Source: an uncultured Muribaculaceae bacterium | Lineage (GTDB): Bacteria; Bacteroidota; Bacteroidia; Bacteroidales; Muribaculaceae | DNA: 64,000 bases | Assembly: GCA_910589425.1 (NCBI GenBank) | Contig: CAJUSZ010000011.1 | Span: 11,967 to 75,966 of the forward strand | Reading direction: 5' to 3' | Shown: positions 1 through 11,113 of the stretch, one piece after another | Numbering within the stretch: the stretch's first letter is position 1 | Layout: each line of letters opens with the position of its first letter | Notes under the pieces: model-generated | Database searches by the model: none | Seen by the model: the letters and a program-made list of their open reading frames with translations, nothing else | Told to the model about the DNA's origin: nothing | Made by a program: the position numbers and the translations under genes

Positions 1-273
1 GGCTCTGCTTTCTTTCAGAGGGGCTACGATAGCGGCTGCCGCTACATGGTCAGGATGCTTGGCATAGCGCTCTACATCGGCCATCGTCGGGACTACAGCG
101 ATAAGAGCTATATCCCAGGATTCGGCAGGGTTTTCATTAATCCCGACCTCCATCGATTCAAGAACGTCGATCCGGGATGGAAGAGCCATCAATGCGTCCC
201 GGAACCGGACGCATGCACTGCGTCGTTCCTCTTCAGTCCCTTTGAGTTTGAAAGTAACGATATGTTTTATCAT
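1..273 (-). CDS. Dabb-family (stress-responsive alpha/beta barrel) protein, 3' end outside window
   Basis: The visible 91 codons begin MIKHIVTFKLKG and continue through a stretch of acidic and arginine residues to VEVGINENPAE-like sequence, which is the pattern of the small dimeric ferredoxin-like Dabb domain (about 95-100 residues). Only the last few codons are missing, beyond the left edge. The ATG lies 15 bases after the stop of the ABC-F gene, so the two are probably co-transcribed. Family members have no single agreed reaction; some act as small hydrolases or cyclases and many are unstudied. The family call comes from recognising the sequence pattern, and nothing else in the window clarifies its role. 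Confidence 0.75.
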   Translation of the reverse strand, partial: MIKHIVTFKLKGTEEERRSACVRFRDALMALPSRIDVLESMEVGINENPAESWDIALIAVVPTMADVERYAKHPDHVAAAAIVAPLKESRA

Positions 274-288
274 GATTCAGGATATTTT

Positions 289-2013
<1,725 letters not shown>

Positions 2014-2029
2014 TTAAATCTACTGCATT

Positions 2030-2584
2030 ATGCTGACAGCATCCGCTAAAAAAAGAGAGAATATCGCTGAATATCTGCTTTACATGTGGCAGATAGAAGA
2101 TCTTATCCGTGCGTTCGGCCTTGACACGGACCGGATTCAGAGTGAGATTATCGACAAGTATTCTGGACTTGACGAATCACAGCGCCGGCAGATGCGCGAC
2201 TGGTATGATTCGCTTGTCGACATGATGCGCCGCGAAGGCGTGATGACTGAGGGACACCTGCAACTGAATAAGAATGTGCTGATCTCGCTCGATGACCTGC
2301 ACCGCAGGCTTATGGCTGATCCGAAATTTGCCGCTTATTCGGCTGAGTTCTACAAGACCTTGCCATACATTGTCGAGATCCGAGCCAAGGCCGGGGAAAA
2401 GAAAGCCGGGGAGATAGAGTCGTGTTTCAATGCGCTCTACGGGCTGATGATGCTCAGGCTTCAGGGGAAAGAGGTCTCGAAGGAGACGACGGAAGCCGCC
2501 GCTCAGATTTCGCGTTTTCTCGCAATGCTGGCAGCTTATTACAAGAAAGATTACAATAACGAACTTTTCAATTCCCGCGACTGA
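2030..2584 (+). CDS. DUF4924 family protein
   Basis: The 184-residue product is soluble, mostly helical and charged, starting MLTASAKKRENIAEYLLYMWQIEDLIRA. I recognise it as DUF4924, a Bacteroidetes-restricted family of unknown function that is commonly found directly upstream of rfbD and prfC, as it is here. It has no signal peptide, membrane segment or catalytic motif that I can see. The stop is 9 bases before the rfbD start, so it probably heads an operon with rfbD and perhaps prfC. Function is unknown. Confidence 0.85.
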   Translation: MLTASAKKRENIAEYLLYMWQIEDLIRAFGLDTDRIQSEIIDKYSGLDESQRRQMRDWYDSLVDMMRREGVMTEGHLQLNKNVLISLDDLHRRLMADPKFAAYSAEFYKTLPYIVEIRAKAGEKKAGEIESCFNALYGLMMLRLQGKEVSKETTEAAAQISRFLAMLAAYYKKDYNNELFNSRD

Positions 2585-2593
2585 TACGAATTT

Positions 2594-3466
2594 ATGAAGA
2601 GAATACTCGTTACAGGCTGCCACGGTCAGCTCGGACGGTCCCTTGAAAGAGTCTCCGAAGGGCGCGACGACCTTCAGCTTACGCTTACCGATGTGGACTC
2701 GCTTGATCTTACCGACCGCGAGGCCGTTGAGAAAACAATAGCCGACGGCAATTATGATTTTGTTGTCAACTGCGCTGCGTACACCGCGGTCGATCGTGCG
2801 GAATCCGATGAGGTGGCGGCCGCAAAAATCAACACCGAGGCTGTAGGCAACATTGCCCGTGCTGCCCGTGCTTCAAAAGTGAAGGTTATACATATATCCA
2901 CGGATTATGTATTTTCCGGCCAGAACCACCGTCCCTATGATGAACTCGACGAGCCATATCCCGCGTCTGTCTATGGCCGGACAAAGCTTGAGGGGGAAGG
3001 GATGCTGACCTCTTTCTGCCCTGATTCTGTGATAATACGCACTGCGTGGCTTTATTCGGAATACGGATCAAATTTTGTGAAGACTATTATTGAAAAGGGT
3101 GTGGTCAGGGGCAGTCTGAATGTGGTGTGCGATCAGGTAGGCACCCCGACGTATGCCGGAGATCTGGCCAAAGCCATAATCAGAGTTATAGATGAGGAGG
3201 GGAAGAATCCGGGTGTGTTTCATTTCACGAACGAGGGTGTGGCTTCCTGGTATGATTTCGCGATAGAGATTCTGCGTATGGCCGGACATCCGGAAGTAAC
3301 GGTTAATCCTGTAGCGACAAGAGAATACCCGACGGCTGCCACGCGCCCATGCTATTCGGTTCTGGACAAATCAAAAATCAAACGGACATATTCGGTATCA
3401 ATCCCTTATTGGAAAGATTCCCTGAAAGAATGCATTGACCGGATGAAGGGTCAGGATGGCCTGTGA
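2594..3466 (+). CDS. rfbD: dTDP-4-dehydrorhamnose reductase (RmlD/RfbD)
   Basis: The 290-residue protein is a short-chain dehydrogenase of the RmlD type: the N-terminus MKRILVTGCHGQLGRSL carries the NAD(P)-binding glycine motif, NCAAYTAVDRAE and STDYVFSG follow in order, and the YGRTKLEGE segment contains the catalytic Tyr-x3-Lys. It makes dTDP-L-rhamnose by reducing dTDP-4-dehydro-L-rhamnose in the cytoplasm for surface polysaccharides. The other rml genes are not in this window. It is 9 bases downstream of the DUF4924 gene and has the normal family length. Confidence 0.95.
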   Translation: MKRILVTGCHGQLGRSLERVSEGRDDLQLTLTDVDSLDLTDREAVEKTIADGNYDFVVNCAAYTAVDRAESDEVAAAKINTEAVGNIARAARASKVKVIHISTDYVFSGQNHRPYDELDEPYPASVYGRTKLEGEGMLTSFCPDSVIIRTAWLYSEYGSNFVKTIIEKGVVRGSLNVVCDQVGTPTYAGDLAKAIIRVIDEEGKNPGVFHFTNEGVASWYDFAIEILRMAGHPEVTVNPVATREYPTAATRPCYSVLDKSKIKRTYSVSIPYWKDSLKECIDRMKGQDGL

Positions 3467-3542
3467 TTTCTCGTTGACGCATATTTTTACCCATTCCCGG
3501 ACGCGCGTCTGACAATTATAATACCTACCACATTTTTTCATC

Positions 3543-5138
3543 ATGAGCGAAGAACTTAATAAAGAGATACAACGGCGACGCACATTTGCGATAATCTCGC
3601 ATCCTGACGCCGGTAAAACCACGCTGACCGAGAAGCTGCTTCTGTTCGGCGGCGCGATTCATGTGGCCGGCGCTGTGAAGAGCAATAAGATAAAGAAAAC
3701 TGCCACATCAGACTGGATGGACATCGAGAAGCAGCGTGGCATTTCGGTGGCGACTTCAGTGATGGGGTTCAACTATCGGGATTTCAAGATCAATATTCTT
3801 GACACACCCGGCCACCAGGATTTTGCTGAAGACACATTCCGCACCCTTACCGCCGTTGACTCGGTTATAATAGTGGTCGATGTGGCGAAAGGTGTGGAAA
3901 CGCAGACACGCCGTCTGATGGAGGTGTGCCGTATGCGCAACACGCCTGTGATAATATTTGTCAATAAGCTCGACCGGGAAGGCCGGGATCCGTTCGATAT
4001 TCTCGATGAACTTGAACAGGAACTCAAAATCAGTGTCCGCCCATTGTCGTGGCCTATCAACATAGGCGCTAAATTCAAGGGTGTCTACAATATCTATGAG
4101 CATGGACTGGATCTGTTCACTCCCTCGAAGCAGACGGTGTCGGAGCGTGTGGAGATCGACGATGTGTCATCTCCAGAGGTGGACAGGCTTGTCGGGGAGG
4201 CCGACGCGGCCAAACTCAGGGAGGATCTCGAACTGATCGAAGGCGTTTATCCTGAATTCGACAAGGAGGCGTATCTGAGGGGAGAGATCGCTCCGGTATT
4301 TTTCGGTTCGGCTCTCAACACATTTGGTGTGAAGGAACTTCTCGACTGCTTTGTGGAGATCGCTCCGGCTCCCCGCCCGGTGCAGGCTGTGGAAAGGGAA
4401 ATCGCTCCGGAAGAGGAAGGATTTACAGGATTCGTGTTCAAGATCCACGCCAATATGGATCCGAACCATCGTTCGTGCATAGCCTTTGTGAAGATCTGTT
4501 CAGGCAAGTTTGAGCGCAATGTCAACTACAGGCATGTGCGTCAGGGAAAGATGCTGCGGTTTGCTGCTCCTACCGCATTCATGGCCCAGAAGAAAAGCAT
4601 AGTCGATGAGGCTTATCCGGGAGACATAGTGGGCATTCCGGACACCGGAAATTTCAAGATAGGAGACACACTGACATCGGGAGAGGAGATTCATTTCAAA
4701 GGATTGCCCTCATTCTCCCCGGAGATGTTCAAATATATAGAGAATGCTGATCCGATGAAGGCCAAGCAGCTTGACAAAGGTGTGCATCAGCTTATGGACG
4801 AGGGTGTGGCGCAGCTTTTCACCAATCAGTTCAACGGCCGGAAAATCATCGGCACGGTGGGTCAGCTCCAGTTTGAAGTGATCCAGTACAGGCTTCTGCA
4901 TGAATATGGAGCGCAGTGCCGCTGGGAGCCGATCAGCCTCTACAAGGCTTGCTGGATCGAAAGCGATGATGCCGAGGCACTGGCTGCCTTCAAGAAGCGT
5001 AAACATCAGTTTATGGCGACAGACAAGGATGGCCGGGATGTCTTTCTTGCCGACAGCAACTATGTGCTTCAGATGGCGCAGGCCGATTTCCCGAAGATAC
5101 GGTTCCATTTCTCATCGGAATTGGGAGCCGGGGTGTGA
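3543..5138 (+). CDS. prfC: Peptide chain release factor 3
   Basis: The 531-residue GTPase has G1 [12 protein letters not shown] near residues 20-31, the G2 region with [11 protein letters not shown]3 DTPGHQDF and G4 [10 protein letters not shown], followed by the RF3-specific domains 2 and 3 ending in a conserved [12 protein letters not shown] tail. RF3 releases RF1 and RF2 from the ribosome after peptide release and takes part in quality control. Length matches E. coli RF3 (529). The gene is 76 bases after rfbD with no clear promoter between, and a strong hairpin follows its stop. Confidence 0.97.
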   Translation: MSEELNKEIQRRRTFAIISHPDAGKTTLTEKLLLFGGAIHVAGAVKSNKIKKTATSDWMDIEKQRGISVATSVMGFNYRDFKINILDTPGHQDFAEDTFRTLTAVDSVIIVVDVAKGVETQTRRLMEVCRMRNTPVIIFVNKLDREGRDPFDILDELEQELKISVRPLSWPINIGAKFKGVYNIYEHGLDLFTPSKQTVSERVEIDDVSSPEVDRLVGEADAAKLREDLELIEGVYPEFDKEAYLRGEIAPVFFGSALNTFGVKELLDCFVEIAPAPRPVQAVEREIAPEEEGFTGFVFKIHANMDPNHRSCIAFVKICSGKFERNVNYRHVRQGKMLRFAAPTAFMAQKKSIVDEAYPGDIVGIPDTGNFKIGDTLTSGEEIHFKGLPSFSPEMFKYIENADPMKAKQLDKGVHQLMDEGVAQLFTNQFNGRKIIGTVGQLQFEVIQYRLLHEYGAQCRWEPISLYKACWIESDDAEALAAFKKRKHQFMATDKDGRDVFLADSNYVLQMAQADFPKIRFHFSSELGAGV

Positions 5139-5160
5139 GCAAGGTTCCGTTACGGTATGC

Positions 5161-5202
5161 AATAATCCGGATTTCGACTTTAACGTTGAAATCCGGATTA
5201 TT
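5161..5202. terminator. Hairpin terminator between prfC and the nitroreductase gene
   Basis: A perfect 15-bp inverted repeat (5161-5175 with 5188-5202, AATAATCCGGATTTC and its complement) encloses a 12-base loop. It lies between the converging ends of prfC and the nitroreductase gene and can serve both directions. Confidence 0.8.
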
Positions 5203-5223
5203 GATTCGTGTATGGTCAATCGG

Positions 5224-5976
5224 TCATCGGTTTATGTCGTAGCCCTGATCGCGCAGATAGTCGAGCATGCGGTAGGCCATCGCGTGGCGGTAGTATCCCA
5301 GGATGTGATCACACCAGTCATTGTCCGTGGTGCCGCCTGAACGGGTGCGGTTGTATTCCTTGACAAGGTTGTCATATTGCTCAAGATCGTCTACCAGAGC
5401 CTCATTGTCTTGATTGTAGCAATTCTTGTGGAAAACGGTAGATGACGGTTGTTTTGGCTTGAGGTCGGGATGCTCCCTGGGAATTCCGAGCGCAAGTCCG
5501 CAGACCACAAACACTCCTTTGGGCAGTTTGAGGAGTTCAGCCACCTTAGCGGGATCCACAGTCCTGAGATATCCAACACAGTTGCTCCCGAGTCCCGCTG
5601 CCTGAGCGGCGACAACGGCACTCATCATGGCCAGCGCGGCATCGACAATGCCTATGATTACGGCGTCCATCGTGTTGGTGAAAGGAGGAACATCAAACCC
5701 TTTGCGTTCAGCGAGACGGGAAATCTTGTTGAAGTCGGAGCAAAAGACGAGCAGTCTGTTGCATGTCTTGAGCTGTTTGGAATCAGTCAGTGCGTATAGT
5801 TCCTCTTTCAGTTGCTGATCAGAGATGTCAATGACAGAGAATTGCTGTCCGTTATAGCTTGTCGGGGTGTTTCTGATGGCTTCATAAATGAAGTCCATTG
5901 TTTCCTGAGGGATGCTCTCTCGCTCGTAGCGGCGCACGCTTGTGCGTTCGAGCAGGGTGGTTTTTACATCATTCAT
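5224..5976 (-). CDS. NAD(P)H-dependent nitroreductase / flavin reductase family protein
   Basis: The 250-residue protein begins with RTSVRRYERESIP, the FMN-phosphate binding arginine pattern of the nitroreductase fold, then has TPTSYNGQQFSVI, a central hydrophobic helix with AAQAAGLGSNCVGYL and a VVCGLALGIPRE segment, in the order seen in NfsA/FRP-type oxygen-insensitive nitroreductases. It would use FMN and NAD(P)H to reduce nitro compounds, quinones or flavins in the cytoplasm. Its ATG overlaps the stop of a possible 45-codon leader frame by ATGA, and a terminator-like hairpin lies about 33 bases before the start, so expression may be attenuated. The physiological substrate is unknown. Confidence 0.88.
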   Translation of the reverse strand: MNDVKTTLLERTSVRRYERESIPQETMDFIYEAIRNTPTSYNGQQFSVIDISDQQLKEELYALTDSKQLKTCNRLLVFCSDFNKISRLAERKGFDVPPFTNTMDAVIIGIVDAALAMMSAVVAAQAAGLGSNCVGYLRTVDPAKVAELLKLPKGVFVVCGLALGIPREHPDLKPKQPSSTVFHKNCYNQDNEALVDDLEQYDNLVKEYNRTRSGGTTDNDWCDHILGYYRHAMAYRMLDYLRDQGYDINR

Positions 5977-6110
5977 ATCAAATATAATTGGGATTCATTG
6001 AAAAATAGAGGCCGACAGGCCGCAATTTCAGCGGCAGAGTCGGCCTCCTGTGGGTCCACATCAAAGGATGCGATGAAACTCCGAATGACAGGATTTGAGT
6101 GCTTCTTCAT
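5973..6110 (-). CDS. Possible 45-residue leader peptide before the nitroreductase gene
   Basis: An ATG at 6110 opens a frame beginning MKKHSNPVIRSF that runs to a TGA overlapping the nitroreductase ATG. The hairpin at 6009-6046 and its T-run lie inside it. I do not recognise the peptide and its codons may simply reflect an RNA leader that happens to be open. It could be a leader peptide that couples translation to transcription of the nitroreductase, or not translated at all. Confidence 0.25.
   Translation of the reverse strand: MKKHSNPVIRSFIASFDVDPQEADSAAEIAACRPLFFNESQLYLI
6009..6046 (-). terminator. Terminator or attenuator hairpin in the nitroreductase leader
   Basis: On the minus strand an outer 8-bp stem AGGCCGAC/GTCGGCCT encloses an inner GCCGC/GCGGC stem with a 7-base loop, followed by CTATTTTTC. 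This is the form of an intrinsic terminator. It lies downstream of a promoter at 6281-6312 and just upstream of the nitroreductase start, so it can act either as an attenuator or as the end of a short RNA. Confidence 0.65.
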
Positions 6111-6275
6111 CTTTGTAATCCGCCGTGTCCTTTAAAGGGCAACTCCGCAAGGAGTGCGGCCCGCCATTGACAAAGTAAGCTTGTCTCGGTATTTCGATAA
6201 AATTTGATGAGTTTCCCAGTCAACTTTGATGTGGTTATGCGGTTGGAGGGATTTTGCTCTCTTGCTTTGCTTTTA
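6047..6275 (-). ncRNA. Untranslated leader or small RNA upstream of the nitroreductase gene
   Basis: The 350-base gap between the nitroreductase and AmpG-like genes has no convincing gene, but it has a good promoter at one end and a terminator-like hairpin at the other. Between them the minus-strand transcript can form local hairpins, for example GACAA/TTGTC around 6165-6187 and CTCC/GGAG around 6141-6155. The unit may be a regulatory leader or an independent small RNA of about 230-270 nt. I cannot match it to a known RNA family by eye. Confidence 0.4.
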
Positions 6276-6280
6276 CAACG

Positions 6281-6312
6281 CAAAGGTAATCGAAAAAGTT
6301 CAGATCTCCAAA
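6281..6312 (-). promoter_or_regulatory. Promoter of the nitroreductase leader
   Basis: On the minus strand TTTG (6309-6312) is followed after 20 bases by TACCTTTG (6281-6288). It begins only 13 bases after the stop of the AmpG-like gene and points towards the nitroreductase. Confidence 0.75.
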
Positions 6313-6325
6313 TCCTGATGCTATT

Positions 6326-7648
6326 TTATTCCGTTTTCTTGCCGAATCCTTTGTCTACTTTGATCATGGCGGTAGCCGCGAAAGTGGCCAGACAGCATAT
6401 CATGACCCACCAGAAGAAGTTGACAAATCCCTGTGGACCTGAGTGCCCGAAGACATTCAGGAGTGCCAGCCTGTCGTGGATCCATCCGGCTGCCATTCCG
6501 GGTAGCATCATCCCGAGTGCCATGAACGCGGTGCAGAACGCGTAGTGGGAAGTGGCGGATTTACCTCTTGAGAAATATATGAGGTAGAGCATGAATGAGG
6601 AGAAGCCGAAGCCATATCCGAATTGTTCCACGGCTACGGCGGTGCATATCCATGTAAAATCGGTGGGCAGGGTCATGGACAGCACGCAGTATAATCCGCA
6701 AGGGAGCGTAAGAGCCAGAGCCATAGGCCAGAGGCAGCTGCGGAGTCCGAGCCTGGATATTGCCAGGCCTCCGGCTATCCCGCCGGCGAGGAGTGCGATC
6801 ACTCCCACTGTGCCGTTGACAAAGCCCACTTCCGCGGTCGAAAGCGCGAGTCCTCCGGCTGAATGCGGAGCCACCATGAACGGTTGCACGAGTTTGATGC
6901 AGAATGCCTCGGGGAGCCGGTAGAGAAGCATAAAGCAGAGTGCGGGAAGAATGCCTTTCTTACGGAAGAATGTGGCGAATGTCTGTCCGAAATCGGCGAT
7001 GATGTTTGATGCCGAGACCCCTGCCCGGGGCTTGTCTGTGGCCGGACGTGGAAGGATGATTGTATGCCAGACCGTTATGGTCGCGAATGCAATCGAGAGG
7101 ATGATGAATACGGTGGCCCACGCCGCGGGAAGCGATGGCATGTTCTTTTCGAGATGTCCGGCGAGCATGACAAGACCGCCTTGTCCGATCACACTCGCGA
7201 TCCGGTAGAATGTGGATCTGACACCGACGAATGCTGCCTGATCGTGGGGGGAAAGGTCAAGCATGTAGAATCCGTCGGCCGCAATGTCGTGTGTGGCCGA
7301 GAAAAAAGCCATCAGCCAGAAACATACTATGGTGGAGGCGAAAAAATGGGATGTGGGCAACAGAAATCCGACGCACGCCATTGATATGGCGAGAAATGCC
7401 TCCATTGCTATAATCCATGAGCGTTTGGTCGAGATGAGATCCACGAACGGGCTCCAGAAAGGCTTTATGACCCATGGCAGATACAGCCATCCTGTAAAGA
7501 ATGCCATGTCTGCCACTGAGATGCCAAGATTTACGTACATCAGGACCGTCAGCGTGTTGACGGCAAAGTAGGGGAGTCCTTCCGATATATATAGCGTAGG
7601 GATCCATGTCCATGGCGAACGCCATTGTATGCGGTTCTGAAATTGCAT
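6326..7648 (-). CDS. ampG: MFS permease of the AmpG type
   Basis: The 440-residue protein has about 12 hydrophobic segments. The first carries YISEGLPYFAVN, which is the AmpG/PAT-type signature, followed by WLYLPWVIKPFWSPFVD and later FSATHDIAADGF, both typical of AmpG muropeptide permeases. AmpG brings anhydro-muropeptides from the periplasm to the cytoplasm for peptidoglycan recycling. The ATG follows directly on the stop of the SpoIID-domain gene (TAAATG), and it is last in an operon that starts with a cell-wall amidase, which supports a peptidoglycan substrate. Transport of another sugar-peptide cannot be excluded. Confidence 0.85.
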   Translation of the reverse strand: MQFQNRIQWRSPWTWIPTLYISEGLPYFAVNTLTVLMYVNLGISVADMAFFTGWLYLPWVIKPFWSPFVDLISTKRSWIIAMEAFLAISMACVGFLLPTSHFFASTIVCFWLMAFFSATHDIAADGFYMLDLSPHDQAAFVGVRSTFYRIASVIGQGGLVMLAGHLEKNMPSLPAAWATVFIILSIAFATITVWHTIILPRPATDKPRAGVSASNIIADFGQTFATFFRKKGILPALCFMLLYRLPEAFCIKLVQPFMVAPHSAGGLALSTAEVGFVNGTVGVIALLAGGIAGGLAISRLGLRSCLWPMALALTLPCGLYCVLSMTLPTDFTWICTAVAVEQFGYGFGFSSFMLYLIYFSRGKSATSHYAFCTAFMALGMMLPGMAAGWIHDRLALLNVFGHSGPQGFVNFFWWVMICCLATFAATAMIKVDKGFGKKTE

Positions 7649-8740
7649 TTATATCTTTTTGATTTTTGTGCCGGGATAGTAATGGGATAGAATCTCACTG
7701 GCGCTTCTTCCGTCGAAAGCCATTGCCGCCGCTCCTATCTGGCAGAGTCCCACACCATGCCCCCAGCCTTTGCCATGAAGAATGAATCCGTCGTCGCGTT
7801 TTTCAATATCGAAGGCAGATGACAGCAGGCAGTCTTCCGCAAGAACTTTCCTGATGAAAAGCTCTTTCCCGATAACGATCTCACGGAGTGTCCCTGTGAT
7901 GCAAAGTTTGGAAATTCTTCCTGACGGGCCTTTTGAAACCGGTGTCATTCTGACTATTTCGCCGACATCTATCCCGGTGGCATTCTGTATGCGCATGGTT
8001 GTCTGTGTCGAACAGATGATCCGTTTCCAACGGTGGAAATCTGGAGTCGATGTGCGGTCGTAGTCTTTGAGTACGGATCTCAATATGGCTTCCCGTTTGC
8101 TATCGGCCATTCCAGAAAGATCGCACCAGGGATCGTCGACCGGCCGCAGATAGCTTTTGTCAGTGTCCTGCCAGCATGTGGAGAAAACTTCTGTCTTTCC
8201 GCCGCAGCATTTTGAATAGCGGGCGTCAGCTATTGATCCATCGGCGTCGGTCAGTATCATGCCGGCCGTTTCCGCTACGGCTTTTGCCGAAGCGGGAGTA
8301 ACGGCTCCTTCCCCTTGAAACCTTTGGCAATGGTCATCATTGCACAGATCGAAGTGGCGGTGGCACTGATTGTCATATATCTTTATAAACTCGTCGCCGG
8401 AGCATGGCAGGGGATATGCGTCATGCGGATTTGAGATAGACCTTATGGCCCAGGAGCGGGATATTATGGCGTGGGCTTTTATAAATTCCGGGGGCGCATC
8501 CGGATTCATCTCACTGGAGACAACGCTGCGGATGTAGTCTTCAAGATCCATGCCGCATACAAGCTGAGGTTCTCCCGGCCCGAAGTCTCCGGTCGTAATT
8601 TTCCCTTTGATCAACAACGGATACTGTCTTTGCCAATGGAATCCGACACCGATCATGGCATTCCGGACCATCGTCGTTCCGTCCGGGCGGGTTGCGAGCG
8701 ATGGTTCGCCGTCCGTGTGGATTCCAATCCTGATAATCAT
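7649..8740 (-). CDS. SpoIID/LytB domain protein without an export signal
   Basis: The 363-residue protein has the SpoIID domain: VCGMDLEDYIRSVVSSEM at 61-78 with Glu77 in the place of the catalytic glutamate of SpoIID lytic transglycosylases, AHAIISRSWAI next to it, CCGG in the middle, and GKGWGHGVGLCQIG at 323-336. SpoIID cuts glycan strands that have lost their peptides. The N-terminus (MIIRIGIHTDGEP) has no signal peptide or membrane helix, so the protein seems cytoplasmic, which is odd for a murein hydrolase and fits an action on imported fragments. Its ATG overlaps the DUF4922 stop by one base (TGATG), suggesting coupled translation. Confidence 0.88.
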   Translation of the reverse strand: MIIRIGIHTDGEPSLATRPDGTTMVRNAMIGVGFHWQRQYPLLIKGKITTGDFGPGEPQLVCGMDLEDYIRSVVSSEMNPDAPPEFIKAHAIISRSWAIRSISNPHDAYPLPCSGDEFIKIYDNQCHRHFDLCNDDHCQRFQGEGAVTPASAKAVAETAGMILTDADGSIADARYSKCCGGKTEVFSTCWQDTDKSYLRPVDDPWCDLSGMADSKREAILRSVLKDYDRTSTPDFHRWKRIICSTQTTMRIQNATGIDVGEIVRMTPVSKGPSGRISKLCITGTLREIVIGKELFIRKVLAEDCLLSSAFDIEKRDDGFILHGKGWGHGVGLCQIGAAAMAFDGRSASEILSHYYPGTKIKKI

Positions 8741-9684
8741 CAGACAAGCCCTTTGTCGTTAAACAAGCTCTTGAGTTCGGCTTGGGTCAGCCCGCACTGA
8801 TTGTAGATCGATGCGATCTCTTCCGGCGACAGAATGTCGAAATCTTCCTTGCGGGGAAGTATTATCATTCCCGCCATGTCTACGGCGCCGGGGCTTACGA
8901 TCCGCTGTGATTCGTCATTCCGGGCGAAGCATTCCGGTCTGTGTGCCTTGCGCGGGAACACGACCACTCTCAGTCGGCGTGCTTCGTCAAGCCACACTAT
9001 CACATTGACCATTCCTGGGTCGGGTGCGCCGGTGGTGGCGTCGAAGCCATACAGTTTCGGCAGGATGCTGAGTAACTGCATGCCTTCTGGATCAGGCAGA
9101 ATAGTCAGGCTGAGGAATGCGACAGGCAGGCTTACTGGAAAATCCGCAGAGGTTAATATCCCTGATTTTTCAGCCGGATGATATTTCTCCACAACGCGCA
9201 GCAGAGGCATCTCCTCTTTAAGTGTAGCCTGAAAGTGGAGATGGTCGGGAGCTGATGCGCCGGAGCGCGCGCCGTTGTAGAAAAATACCAGACAAGGAGC
9301 TGCATCGGCCGCCGCCACCATGTCGAGCGGAATTTCCTCCTGCGGTTCGTGAGCCTTGCTGACGATAGTGAAATGGACGGGGAAGATCGGGAACGGGTTT
9401 ATGAGCCAGTCCCATCCGTCAAGAATCCCGAGGGAGAGTTGTTCTTTGGGTCTGTTTGCCTTGCAAAGGAAACAGGGGCGTCTGGCAAGCGATGATTCGT
9501 CGGTTTTGGCAGCTGTCGACCTGATCCGTCCAGGATTGAATTGCAGACCGATATTCATACCGTCTACCTTTACTATGTGCCGTTCGGCTGACAGCAATTC
9601 GTCGTAGCGTTCCTTCAGTTCGGGCCATTGGCGAAACTGTGTGTCGTAGAAATCGTTGATGGATTCTATGTTGAGCATAAGCAT
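8740..9684 (-). CDS. DUF4922 family, HIT/GalT-like phosphorylase or nucleotidyltransferase
   Basis: The 314-residue protein has a CFLCKANRP motif near residue 72, a WLINPFPIFPVHFTIVS strand region, and a histidine motif DHLHFQA near residue 145 that matches the HIT/GalT active-site pattern. I recognise it as DUF4922, a Bacteroidetes family related to GDP-L-galactose phosphorylase and galactose-1-phosphate uridylyltransferase. An inference from context is that it transfers or cleaves a nucleotide sugar phosphate during cell-wall sugar recycling. It lies 11 bases after the glycosyltransferase gene and overlaps the SpoIID gene. The true substrate is unknown. Confidence 0.8.
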   Translation of the reverse strand: MLMLNIESINDFYDTQFRQWPELKERYDELLSAERHIVKVDGMNIGLQFNPGRIRSTAAKTDESSLARRPCFLCKANRPKEQLSLGILDGWDWLINPFPIFPVHFTIVSKAHEPQEEIPLDMVAAADAAPCLVFFYNGARSGASAPDHLHFQATLKEEMPLLRVVEKYHPAEKSGILTSADFPVSLPVAFLSLTILPDPEGMQLLSILPKLYGFDATTGAPDPGMVNVIVWLDEARRLRVVVFPRKAHRPECFARNDESQRIVSPGAVDMAGMIILPRKEDFDILSPEEIASIYNQCGLTQAELKSLFNDKGLV

Positions 9685-9695
9685 TTGGTATGAGA

Positions 9696-11078
9696 TTATT
9701 CAAAGGGGAGTTCTTCGTCGTTGTCGATCGGGCCGTCTATGGCCGACATTTCCGGAGTGTTGGCCCGGATGCGGGCATACAGCTCGATGGAGCGTATGAA
9801 GTCCTTGTATGAGTTATGGGCGTTCGTCTGTTCGATTGAGAGCGAGGCGTCGGAGTTTCCTTCCCATCGGCGGCAGAAATAGAGGGGCTCGAAAATGCGT
9901 GCCACTTGATAGTCGCGGCTGATGCGCAGAGCCATAGCATAGTCTTCGCCGTAGCTGACGTTGGGGAACAGATATTTTCTGGCTATCGGTGTAAAGAATG
10001 CCCGAGGGGCGCCGAATCCGTTGATCCGCAGTGCATTGTTCGCTCCGTTCTCGTCGGTCCATTCGCGATGGTCGATTAGTCCGGGCGGGATTGGCTTCAT
10101 GTTGAAGTCGGTCATGATATAACTGCCGATCACCATTGCTGCTCCCGTGGTTCTGAAAGATTCCACTATGGTGCGGAGCGTGGATGAGTCGGAATAGAGG
10201 TCGTCAGAGTCGAGTTGCACGGCGAAACGTCCGCATTCGTCGCTGAGGAGAGCTTTGTTCCAGCATCCGCCTATGCCGAGGCCTTCTTTGCCGGTGAGTT
10301 CAATCAGTTTAAGACGGGGGTCATCTATCGCTTGCAGAATCTCGCGGGTTCCGTCAACCGAGCCGTTGTCCACCACGATTACATTGAAACTGAACGGCGC
10401 TTCCTGCGACAGCGCTGAAGACACAGCGTCGCGGATAGTCCTGACACGGTTGCGTACAGGGATGATCACCGATGCCTCGACGGGGAAACCTGCATTGTCG
10501 AATTCTCCGTCGAGAGTCGTTTTCTGTTCCTTGACCAGGGCATTGATCTCGTAAAGGTGATTCGAGAGGCATTCCTCCATTTGTATCTGATAGTCGCGTC
10601 TGCGGGGATCGACATAATCATGCTGTTTCTGTCCGCTCTCCCTGAAGTCCACCCGCTCGGTTATGTAAAGGTATTCCGGGATATTCATGAATATCCCGGT
10701 GGATGAAAGACGGAGCCGCAGGGCATACCATCCTCCGTCAAGCAAAGAGGACTCGTCATCGAAATCTTCCGACGCAGCGAGTACGTCCGCCGCATTGAGA
10801 AGCACAAGCGGTCCGAAATCGAAATCATCGCGCAATGAGCCGTATTGGTAGTCGCACACGGGATGATCAATCAGTGTGCCGTCGGGCTGACGTTCGCGGT
10901 AATTGCAGAAAGTAAGCGTGGCGTCTACTTCCGAAGCCGCCTCCACCAGACGGTGGAAACAGAATTCATCGGGGACGATCTCTCTGTCGTCAAGAGCCAC
11001 AAGTATATATTTCTCAAGTTGCGCCCGACAGATGTCGTCGCATAGTTGCCTGACGTTCTGGAAGTGGATAATGTCCAT
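9696..11078 (-). CDS. Family 2 glycosyltransferase with an extra N-terminal half domain
   Basis: The 460-residue protein has a complete GT2 domain from about residue 205: [30 protein letters not shown] and the metal-binding LDSDDLYSD, then a GEDYAMALR motif. The first 200 residues resemble the second half of another GT2 domain ([20 protein letters not shown]) without its nucleotide-binding start, so the protein looks like a tandem in which the first unit is reduced. There is no membrane helix. It is the second gene of the cell-wall operon, 35 bases after the amidase gene. The sugar donor and acceptor cannot be told. Confidence 0.85.
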   Translation of the reverse strand: MDIIHFQNVRQLCDDICRAQLEKYILVALDDREIVPDEFCFHRLVEAASEVDATLTFCNYRERQPDGTLIDHPVCDYQYGSLRDDFDFGPLVLLNAADVLAASEDFDDESSLLDGGWYALRLRLSSTGIFMNIPEYLYITERVDFRESGQKQHDYVDPRRRDYQIQMEECLSNHLYEINALVKEQKTTLDGEFDNAGFPVEASVIIPVRNRVRTIRDAVSSALSQEAPFSFNVIVVDNGSVDGTREILQAIDDPRLKLIELTGKEGLGIGGCWNKALLSDECGRFAVQLDSDDLYSDSSTLRTIVESFRTTGAAMVIGSYIMTDFNMKPIPPGLIDHREWTDENGANNALRINGFGAPRAFFTPIARKYLFPNVSYGEDYAMALRISRDYQVARIFEPLYFCRRWEGNSDASLSIEQTNAHNSYKDFIRSIELYARIRANTPEMSAIDGPIDNDEELPFE

Positions 11079-11113
11079 CGTTGTTTTGTGGAATTAGTTA
11101 TCTGGACAGTCAT

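Noticed and set aside
5979..5986. Promoter (TATATTTG) directly before the nitroreductase ATG
   Set aside because: It would start transcription inside the coding sequence, and no TTTG lies at the proper distance upstream.
6047..6275. 6S RNA, tmRNA or SRP RNA
   Set aside because: None of the conserved core sequences of these RNAs was seen.
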